A stretch of DNA of 64,000 nucleotides from Gryllotalpicola daejeonensis (lineage in GTDB: Bacteria; Actinomycetota; Actinomycetes; Actinomycetales; Microbacteriaceae). Location of the stretch: NCBI RefSeq assembly GCF_039538145.1, contig NZ_BAABBV010000001.1:1364001-1428000 (forward strand), written 5' to 3'. A program made the translations under genes and the position numbers. Of this stretch, positions 55,891 through 62,455 are shown piece after piece (within the stretch, counting starts at the first letter, position 1; each line of letters starts with the position of its first letter). A model generated the notes under the pieces. It was not told where the DNA came from. It did not search any database and saw nothing but the letters and a program-made list of their open reading frames with translations.

Positions 55891-55974
55891 CCGCCGCCCG
55901 AGCCAGTGCGGCCCTGTCGCCGCTGACTGATCCACGCGACCTCGCCGCGACCCCGGGGGCAGCGCGTCATAGCG

Positions 55975-56093
55975 ACGCGGCGTGACCTGTCGACCGTGCC
56001 CTCGCGCTCACCAGTGCGGGGGCACGTCGCGTTCACGCGGCGTGACCTGTCGACCGTGCCCTCGCGCTCACCAGTGCGGGGGCACGTCGCGTT
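55975..56093. repeat. tandem duplication, two 59-bp copies
   Basis: 55975-56033 and 56035-56093 are identical by eye and separated by one base. Each holds the hairpin CGTGCCCTCGC / GCGGGGGCACG (55995-56026 and 56055-56086; one wobble pair). Copy 2 contains the last codons and stop of the small gene at 56068, so copy 1 is an extra terminator-like unit. Confidence 0.8.
56055..56086 (-). terminator. terminator-like hairpin overlapping gene end
   Basis: Stem of 11 bp (one G-T pair) with a 10-base loop, overlapping the RDVPPHW codons of the small gene; its copy at 55995-56026 may act as a second stop. No T-tract. Confidence 0.5.
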
Positions 56094-56256
56094 TGAGCCG
56101 CTCGTCGTTCGAGGTGCTGTCGCTGCGCTCTGCGCGATCTTCAGGTGCGTCGACACGCTTCGGCAGTGCGGGCGCAGGGTCGGAGCCGGGCGCGGGCGGC
56201 GTCGTCACCCGACGATGGGTGCGCGGCCGCGGCATCCGTTCTTCGTCCTCGCTCAC
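56068..56256 (-). CDS. small acidic protein ending RDVPPHW
   Basis: A 62-residue hydrophilic protein ending SNDERLKRDVPPHW, a C-terminus I recall as conserved in Microbacteriaceae and related actinobacteria; the function is unknown. It is Pro/Arg/Asp-rich, probably disordered and cytoplasmic. The start is taken as GTG 56256 (VSEDEER), with GAGAAT seven bases upstream. It faces mscL in a convergent arrangement. Its 3' end lies inside the tandem duplication. Confidence 0.65.
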   Translation of the reverse strand: MSEDEERMPRPRTHRRVTTPPAPGSDPAPALPKRVDAPEDRAERSDSTSNDERLKRDVPPHW

Positions 56257-56331
56257 GTCTTCAATTCTCCCCCGCGGACGCCGGCGCCTGCGAACCTGCA
56301 CGCCACAGCAGCGCCGCGGCCGCGACAGTAC

Positions 56332-59300
56332 TCAGGGCAGGTCGAGCGGGGTCGTCTCGGCGTTCTGAGGCGGGGCGGCGCCGATCAGGCGGGCGACACG
56401 GGCCGCGATCGCCTCGGGGTCGGCGAACAGCTCGAAGCTGTGCACGCGCAGGTAGTGCCAGCCGAGGCGGCGCAGCAGCTCGGGTCGCAGGCGCAGCGAC
56501 TCGCGCAGCGAGCCGTGGCCGACGATCTGGTCGGTCTCGACAACGACGGCCTTGCCCTGGTACGACGCCACCAGCGGCAGCGCGCCGCGATAGCCGAGCC
56601 GCACCGACAGCCCGCGGCGCTCGAGGCGCGTGCGCAGGTCGACGAGCAACGGCTCGGTCGTCTCGGGTGCGTCGGGCAGCGAGGCATCCATATCGGCGGC
56701 CTCGCCCAGCACGTGCGACAGCGCGACCACGCCGTGCGGCAGGCGGGTGTCGTCGACGTCGTCGGGGCGGAAGCACGAGACGATGTCCATCGACCGGCGA
56801 GCGCGGGTGAGCCCGACGGCCAGCAGCCGCTCGCCGCCCGGTGCCGCAAGCGGCCCGAAGTTCGACAGCAGGCGCCCGTGCGGGGTGCGGCCGTAGCCGA
56901 CCGAGAAGATCACGCGGTCGCGGCTCTGCGCGGTGGCCTGCTCGAGCGTGACGACCGTGAACGGCTCCGCCCGGTCGGCGAGCACGAAGTCGGAGAGCTG
57001 CTGGTTCGCCTGGAACGCGCGGATCACGGCCTGATTCACGCGCACGGCGTGGCGGCTCGACGCGGTGATCACCATGAGCGACTCACGTGGCCGGTGAACC
57101 GCGTGGTCGATCACGAGCTCGACGACCTTCGCCACCTCGGCGTCGACGGACTCGACGGCCCCGGTCTCAGGGTCGGGAAGGCCGAAGCCCTCCTTCACGA
57201 CGTGCAGGTTGAGGGAGCCGTGGCCGAGATAGGTGCCGGCCCACGGCAGCGTCTCGATCTTTCCGCCGTAGAAGCGCCGGTTCACGAGCTCGGCGAGGTC
57301 GTCGCCGCCGGCGCGGTACGAGCGGGTGAGCGTGAAGACCGGCAGTAGCTCGGAGAGCTGGGCGAGGGTCGAGCTCGCGTGCAGCGCGTCGACGTCGTGG
57401 GCGACGACGGGGCTCGCGGCGGCATCCTCACGCACCGCGGTCTCGAACGGCGACGGGGTCTGCGTCACCGGGTCGCCGAACGCGACCAGCTGACGCGCGC
57501 GGCGGATGGCGCCGATGTTCTCGGGCAGGGTGCAGGCGCCGGCATCCACGAGGAACACGGCGTCGAAATCGAGGGATTCCGGAAGCTTGCCGACCTCGTA
57601 GGGCGAGACCAGCCACACCGGCGCGAGCACGCGCGACAGGCGCGGCGCTGCGTTGGTGATCGCGGCGGGCGTCGCCCGATCTGCCCGCAGCAGCTGCTTG
57701 AGGGCGCTCGCCTCGTCAGGGTTGTCGACGACGCCGATGCGCCAGGCCTCGGCGAGCTGCCAGGCGAGGTTGCGGCCCTGCGCGCCGGCGTGCGCCTCGT
57801 CGACGAGCCGGAAGTCCGCCTCCAGACGGTCGAGCACGCTGGTGTTGCCGCCGAGCAGCGCCTTCTCGTTGGTCAGCAGGTGCTCGAGCACCGACTGCCA
57901 CCAGGCGAGCTCGAGCTCGGCCGAGATCTGGGATTCCTCGACGTGCCGGCTCGACAGGTCGGCGAGCAGCGGGTCGAGGTTGACCTCGCGCAGCTGGGCG
58001 ACGAGCTGCGTGCGCTCCTGCAGGTTCGCGAGCACCTCGCTGTCGGCGGCGAGGCCGGAGATCTGGTAGCTGAGCTGCGCGAGCGGCAGCGCCGTGAGCG
58101 AGGCCGGCGTGCCTGCGCGGGCGAGTGGGCCGTCGAGGCTGGCGAGGTCTGAGGCCACGCGCTGGTAGGCCACCTGCACATCGGCGATGCCGACGGGGAC
58201 GGCGGGCGGAGCGCCCGCCTCGGCGAAGCGGTTCCACAGGGTGCGCTGCTGCTGGATCTTGAGCAGGCTCTCGTGCAGGTCCGAGACGTGCACGCCGGGG
58301 CGCACGTACTCGAGGGCGAGCTTCCGCAGGCGCCGGCGGTCGCCGCCCGTCATGCCGACGTCGCGACGGCCGGAGACGGCGGTGATCAGCTCGGTCAGCG
58401 GCCTGTCGAAGACGCTCGGCTGGAAGCGGTCGAGGGTCTCGCGCAGATCGGCGAGCAGCCGCAGGTAGACGCCGAGCTCTGCGATGTTCTCGAACGGGCG
58501 CAGCTTGGTCGTCGCGATCAGCTTCTGGGCGCGGTCGATGAGGCGGGGAAGCTCGATGGCGTTGAGCTTCTTCGCGAGCTCGTGGGCGGCCTCGGCGTCA
58601 GCGGGCGTGTGGAACTGGGCGCCGTACCACGGGGAATCCCCCGGCCCGTACTTGAACTCACCGAGGCGAGCCGCCTTGATCAGCGTCTGCGCGGCTTCCT
58701 TGCGGCTGTTCGCGATGGCGACCAGCGACTCGTAGTCGAGGCGCGCGGTCGTCGACGGAGGCGTGGGCAGCAGGGCGAGGTTCGCGACCTCTTCGAGCGC
58801 GTCGAGCACGCTCACGCCGAGGGCCGGATGCTTGCTCGTGAGCGCCCCGCGGTAATCGAGCAGCACCTTCCGCAGCCGCACGAGCGCATCGTCGACATCG
58901 GCCGTGCGCGCCTGCTCGGCCTTCTCGTTCCGGCTGATCGACGAGATGAGGTCGCGGCGCAGCGTCTCGGGTCGCACGGCGACGCCGCCGAGCCCGACGT
59001 GCGCGAGTCGGGTGGCGATGCCGTCGAAACTCGAGCGGCGCGGGCTGGCGACGAGCACGCGCTTGTTCTGGGCGACGAGCGCGCCGAGCGCGTTCACGAT
59101 CGTCTGCGTGCCGCCGGTGCCCGGCAGCGTCTTCACGATGAGCGAGTTGCCCGCAGCGATCTGCGCGACGACCGCGTCCTGCTCTTCGTCGGCGTCGAGC
59201 AGCAGGTTGTCGACGGCGGGGGGCCGTGCGTCCTGGCTGACGATCCGGGCAGGGTTGTACGCGGTCTCGACCTGGTGGTGCGCAGCCTGGTTGCCGGCCA

Positions 59301-60093
59301 GCGCGTCGAGCACAGGGTGGCTGAGTCGTGCAGCGTCGGCCGTCATCACGCCAGACACGTCTGCGAAGCTCGAGACGACGAGGCGCGGCTGCACCTGGAA
59401 CCACGGCAGCTGCGCCGTGAGCTCACGCAGTCGGTCGATGACGGGCTGCGGCTTGAACGCCCCGCCGCCCGCGACGGCGAGGCCCACGAGCTCATCGGGG
59501 TTGAGTCGGATGCCGAACTGCTCGCCGAGCGCGCGAGCGAGCTCGGGGTTGAGGAACGGCTTCCCGCGCAGCTTCAGCTCGAAGTCGCGGCCGTAGCGGC
59601 GGATCGCGAGCGGCCGCAGCAGCACGGGCGCGAGGAACTCGTCGAGGCCGTTGCGCCAGGCTGCCAGCCCGATGGCGAGGTGCGCGGCGTCGATGCCGCG
59701 CACGCTGCGCAGCTCGACGCTCTTCTCGGTGATGGCGCCGGCGGCGAGACGCGCGTTGCGCTGGGCGATGTCGTCACGAATCAGGCTCGACAGCAGCGTG
59801 CGCTCGCCCGTGATGAAGGTCGGCATGCCACCGGGGTGGGCGGAGCCGAGGTCGATGCGCGTGCGCGGCTCGTCGCGGAAGTGCAGCAGCGGCGAGCGGC
59901 CGCCGATGTTGGCGAGTTCCTCGCGCCATTTCGACCACGCGTGCTCGGCCACATTGCCGACCTGCACATTCGGGTCGCCCGTCGTCAGCTGGTGCGGAGT
60001 CGCGCGCTGCTGCGCGGGCGGATTGAGGGCGTGGTCGGGTGCCGAATCGGCCATCGCGCCGTCCGGCGCGGTCTTCCTCTCGATACCCCACAC
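56332..60093 (-). CDS. SF1-helicase-like protein with degenerate ATPase motifs and C-terminal nuclease-like domain
   Basis: A 1253-residue protein. The core (about 300-1150) follows SF1 helicases of the DNA2/DUF4011 type: KTLPGTGGTQTIVNALG at the Walker A place (Gly for the essential Lys, codon 59110-59112), FLVDAGACTLPENI at the Walker B place (no DE), FGDPVTQTP as motif III, and LAVGLTRARRSMDIVS as motif VI. The C-terminal 100 residues (LGYRGALPLVASYQG, VVVETD, RLRPELLRRLGWHYLRVHSFELF) look like the MTES_1575/DUF559 nuclease fold. A leaderless GTG at 60093. Role unknown. Confidence 0.75.
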   Translation of the reverse strand: MWGIERKTAPDGAMADSAPDHALNPPAQQRATPHQLTTGDPNVQVGNVAEHAWSKWREELANIGGRSPLLHFRDEPRTRIDLGSAHPGGMPTFITGERTLLSSLIRDDIAQRNARLAAGAITEKSVELRSVRGIDAAHLAIGLAAWRNGLDEFLAPVLLRPLAIRRYGRDFELKLRGKPFLNPELARALGEQFGIRLNPDELVGLAVAGGGAFKPQPVIDRLRELTAQLPWFQVQPRLVVSSFADVSGVMTADAARLSHPVLDALAGNQAAHHQVETAYNPARIVSQDARPPAVDNLLLDADEEQDAVVAQIAAGNSLIVKTLPGTGGTQTIVNALGALVAQNKRVLVASPRRSSFDGIATRLAHVGLGGVAVRPETLRRDLISSISRNEKAEQARTADVDDALVRLRKVLLDYRGALTSKHPALGVSVLDALEEVANLALLPTPPSTTARLDYESLVAIANSRKEAAQTLIKAARLGEFKYGPGDSPWYGAQFHTPADAEAAHELAKKLNAIELPRLIDRAQKLIATTKLRPFENIAELGVYLRLLADLRETLDRFQPSVFDRPLTELITAVSGRRDVGMTGGDRRRLRKLALEYVRPGVHVSDLHESLLKIQQQRTLWNRFAEAGAPPAVPVGIADVQVAYQRVASDLASLDGPLARAGTPASLTALPLAQLSYQISGLAADSEVLANLQERTQLVAQLREVNLDPLLADLSSRHVEESQISAELELAWWQSVLEHLLTNEKALLGGNTSVLDRLEADFRLVDEAHAGAQGRNLAWQLAEAWRIGVVDNPDEASALKQLLRADRATPAAITNAAPRLSRVLAPVWLVSPYEVGKLPESLDFDAVFLVDAGACTLPENIGAIRRARQLVAFGDPVTQTPSPFETAVREDAAASPVVAHDVDALHASSTLAQLSELLPVFTLTRSYRAGGDDLAELVNRRFYGGKIETLPWAGTYLGHGSLNLHVVKEGFGLPDPETGAVESVDAEVAKVVELVIDHAVHRPRESLMVITASSRHAVRVNQAVIRAFQANQQLSDFVLADRAEPFTVVTLEQATAQSRDRVIFSVGYGRTPHGRLLSNFGPLAAPGGERLLAVGLTRARRSMDIVSCFRPDDVDDTRLPHGVVALSHVLGEAADMDASLPDAPETTEPLLVDLRTRLERRGLSVRLGYRGALPLVASYQGKAVVVETDQIVGHGSLRESLRLRPELLRRLGWHYLRVHSFELFADPEAIAARVARLIGAAPPQNAETTPLDLP

Positions 60094-60100
60094 GCGGCCC

Positions 60101-60106
60101 ACCCTA
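60101..60106 (-). promoter_or_regulatory. -10 box, leaderless start of helicase-like gene
   Basis: TAGGGT on the minus strand, seven bases before GTG 60093; it covers the GTG at 60102, which argues against that start. Confidence 0.5.
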
Positions 60107-60173
60107 GGGCGCGTCGCCGGGGATTCCCGGGATTTCCCGCTGAGTTTCGCGGCTTTCGAGGTCGGCAGCGGCC

Positions 60174-61556
60174 TCAGCGGCCGCCGAGTTCCGCGATCAT
60201 CGCGTCGAGGGCACGGGCGAGCGCGGATGCCGGAACGTGGCCGTACCCGAGCACGAATCCCCGCGCGTCAAGCCCGCTGCCCGTGACGACATAGTCGCGC
60301 AGCGGCGCGACCACGACACCACGGCGGCGGATTCCCGCCACGACGGCTTCCTCGTCACGCGTGCCTTCCCACTCGACGGTCGCGTGCAGGCCGCCGGCGA
60401 GGGCGCTCACGTGCACGCCCGAGAGCCCGGCGAAGGCATCCGCCACCATCGCTCGCTTGTGCGTGTAGTCGCGCCGCAGCCGCGCGACGTGTCGGCGCAG
60501 CGCGCCGCTCGACATCAGCCAGGCGATCGCGTGCTGCGTGGGGCTCGCGACGACGGCGCCGCGGTCGACCCGAGCACTGCGGACCCGGTCGGCGGTGGCT
60601 CCTGCCTCTGGAAGAACGAGGTAGCCGCAGCGCAGCTGGGGGTTGAGCACCTTCGAGAAGCTGCCGATGTGCAGCACCACCCCCGCGGTGTCGATCGCGG
60701 CCAGCGCCGGCAATGGAGCGCCGTGATGGCGGAACTCGCTGTCGTAGTCGTCCTCGATGACGACCACTCCCTCGCCCGCGGCCCAGGCGAGCAGCTCGTG
60801 CCTGCGGCCGATCGGCATGACCGCGCCCATCGGGTACTGGTGACTCGGCGTCACCGACACCGCCGCGAGCGGTGCGCGAGCGTGCGCAGCGCGCAGTCGA
60901 TCGAGCCGCAGGCCGTGCTCGTCGAGTTCGATGGGTACGAGCTCGGCGCCTGCGCCGGCCAGCGCGCCGCGCCCGCTGCGGTAGCCGGGGTTCTCGACCG
61001 CCACGCGAGGCGCAGGGCCGAGCGCTTCGGCGACGAGCGACAGGGCCTCTGCCGTGCCGGCCGTCACGACAACGCGATCGACCGGCGGTGCGAAGCCCCG
61101 GCTGAAGCCCAGCTGCTTCGCGATCTCGGCGCGCAGCTCGGGCTCGCCGAGACGGTCGGGGTACGCGTCGCGCAGCGGGACCGCCGCCGCGTGCCGCCAG
61201 GCGGAGCGCCAGTCGCGCTCGGCGATCGCGGTCACCGCGGGCACCCCGGGCGTGAGGTCGATCACGCGGGGCGGGCTCGGCGCCGGCTTCTCGGCGCGGA
61301 GCGGGGGCGCAGACGTGAGCGGCGCCGCCAGCCCTGCGAGGGTCGCCGCGACGCGAGTCGGTGCCCCGTGACGGGTCGTGAGGTAGCCCTCGCCGTCGAG
61401 CTGTTCGAACGCCGCGACGACGGTGCCCCGAGCGACACCGAGCTGCGCGGCGAGCGCACGCGTCGACGGCAGCGGATCGCCCTCGCGCAGCCGCCCGTCA
61501 TGGATCATTGCGCGCACCGATTCCGCCACGCGGGCGCTCTTGCTCAGCTCAGGCAT
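60174..61556 (-). CDS. MocR-type GntR/aminotransferase regulator 2
   Basis: A 460-residue MocR protein: GntR winged helix (about 1-70: SKSARVAESVRAMIHDGRLREGDPLPSTRALAAQLGVARGTV) and a PLP aminotransferase-like domain with DDYDSEFRHHG and the PLP lysine in HIGSFSKVLNPQLRCGYLVLP. The nearest pattern is PdxR. Its partner, divergent and 69 bases away, is a flavin-binding protein of the PNPOx fold, which fits a B6-responsive unit. I took ATG 61556 at the domain start. Inverted repeats in the shared promoter are its likely operator. Confidence 0.88.
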   Translation of the reverse strand: MPELSKSARVAESVRAMIHDGRLREGDPLPSTRALAAQLGVARGTVVAAFEQLDGEGYLTTRHGAPTRVAATLAGLAAPLTSAPPLRAEKPAPSPPRVIDLTPGVPAVTAIAERDWRSAWRHAAAVPLRDAYPDRLGEPELRAEIAKQLGFSRGFAPPVDRVVVTAGTAEALSLVAEALGPAPRVAVENPGYRSGRGALAGAGAELVPIELDEHGLRLDRLRAAHARAPLAAVSVTPSHQYPMGAVMPIGRRHELLAWAAGEGVVVIEDDYDSEFRHHGAPLPALAAIDTAGVVLHIGSFSKVLNPQLRCGYLVLPEAGATADRVRSARVDRGAVVASPTQHAIAWLMSSGALRRHVARLRRDYTHKRAMVADAFAGLSGVHVSALAGGLHATVEWEGTRDEEAVVAGIRRRGVVVAPLRDYVVTGSGLDARGFVLGYGHVPASALARALDAMIAELGGR

Positions 61557-61605
61557 AACTGGTCCAGTCGATTCTGTTTCAAGTGGACTCAACCGTAGAC
61601 CAGTT
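61557..61605. promoter_or_regulatory. inverted repeats between MocR 2 and PNPOx-fold gene
   Basis: AACTGGTC (61557-61564) and GACCAGTT (61598-61605) are perfect complements 33 bp apart. ACTGG-T-CCAGT (61558-61568) is a second palindrome. Both overlap the divergent -10 boxes (TACGGT minus at 61592-61597, TAGCGT plus at 61613-61618). Confidence 0.6.
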
Positions 61606-61612
61606 GGATGCC

Positions 61613-61618
61613 TAGCGT
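61613..61618 (+). promoter_or_regulatory. -10 box, leaderless start of PNPOx-fold gene
   Basis: TAGCGT, six bases before ATG 61625. Confidence 0.55.
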
Positions 61619-61624
61619 GAGGGC

Positions 61625-62359
61625 ATGACGGATGCCTCCCCCAGCCTTACGGTGCGGCGCAAGCGCGAGCGCCAGAGCTACGACCCGGGCGTTCTCGCCC
61701 AGATCCTCGCCGAGGGGCACATCGCGCACGTCGGCATGGTGCGCGATGGTCTGCCGATCGTGCTCCCCTATCTCTACGCGGTGGGCGACCTCGGCGACGG
61801 CCTCGGCGAGCAGCTGTTCCTGCACGGCTCGACCGGGGGCGGCCTGTTCCTCGACGCCGGCGCCGACGGGGTTCCGGTGTCGGCGACGATCACGCACCTC
61901 GACGGCCTCGTCTACGCGCGGTCGCTCAACGACAGCTCGGCCAACTACCGCAGCGCGATGATCTTCGGGCGCGCGACGCTCGTGCCGCTCGAGCAGCGCC
62001 TCGAGGCGCTCTGGATCGTCGGCGACCACCTCATGCCCGGCCGCCGCGCCGGCATCCGCGAGATCACGCCGAAAGAGCTCGCCGCGACGACAGTGCTGCG
62101 CCTGCCACTCGACCGGGTGAGCGTCAAGGTGCGCTTCCAGGGCGTCGGCGAGGCCGTCGACGACGGCGAGGACCACGGCGTGTGGGCCGGCGTGCTGCCG
62201 CTGTCGGTGCAGGCGGGCGCTCCCATCACGGGAGCGGTGACGGATGCCGGCGTGCCGGTTCCCGCCCACGTGACCGACCTCGCCGCCACGCTCGCGGCCC
62301 GTGCGGCCGAGCACCGCGAGGCGCTCGTCGCAAAACTCGGCAGTGCCGTGCGCGGCTGA
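61625..62359 (+). CDS. pyridoxamine 5'-phosphate oxidase-fold flavoprotein
   Basis: A 244-residue protein with the PNPOx/FMN-binding split-barrel fold in the nitroimidazole-reductase-like group: AEGHIAHVGMVRDGLPIVLPYLYAV, LFLHGSTGGGLF, ARSLNDSSANYRSAMIFGRA and RLEALWIVGDHLMPGRRAGIRE. It probably binds FMN or heme and reduces a small molecule; true PNPOx activity is not assured because the phosphate-binding loops differ. A leaderless start. It is the likely target of the divergent MocR regulator. Confidence 0.8.
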   Translation: MTDASPSLTVRRKRERQSYDPGVLAQILAEGHIAHVGMVRDGLPIVLPYLYAVGDLGDGLGEQLFLHGSTGGGLFLDAGADGVPVSATITHLDGLVYARSLNDSSANYRSAMIFGRATLVPLEQRLEALWIVGDHLMPGRRAGIREITPKELAATTVLRLPLDRVSVKVRFQGVGEAVDDGEDHGVWAGVLPLSVQAGAPITGAVTDAGVPVPAHVTDLAATLAARAAEHREALVAKLGSAVRG

Positions 62360-62387
62360 CCCGGGGGCGTTCCGGCGTCAGATGTTC

Positions 62388-62438
62388 CCGTTCGGCGCAC
62401 GTGCGGGCCGATACAGCGGTCACACGTGCGCCGAACGG
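62388..62438. repeat. 16-bp palindrome between convergent genes
   Basis: CCGTTCGGCGCACGTG (62388-62403) and its exact complement (62423-62438), 19 bp apart. Likely a bidirectional terminator; the arms share the CGGCGCAC core with the repeat near 0.55 kb. Confidence 0.6.
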
Positions 62439-62455
62439 ACGCACCTGGCCGCTGC

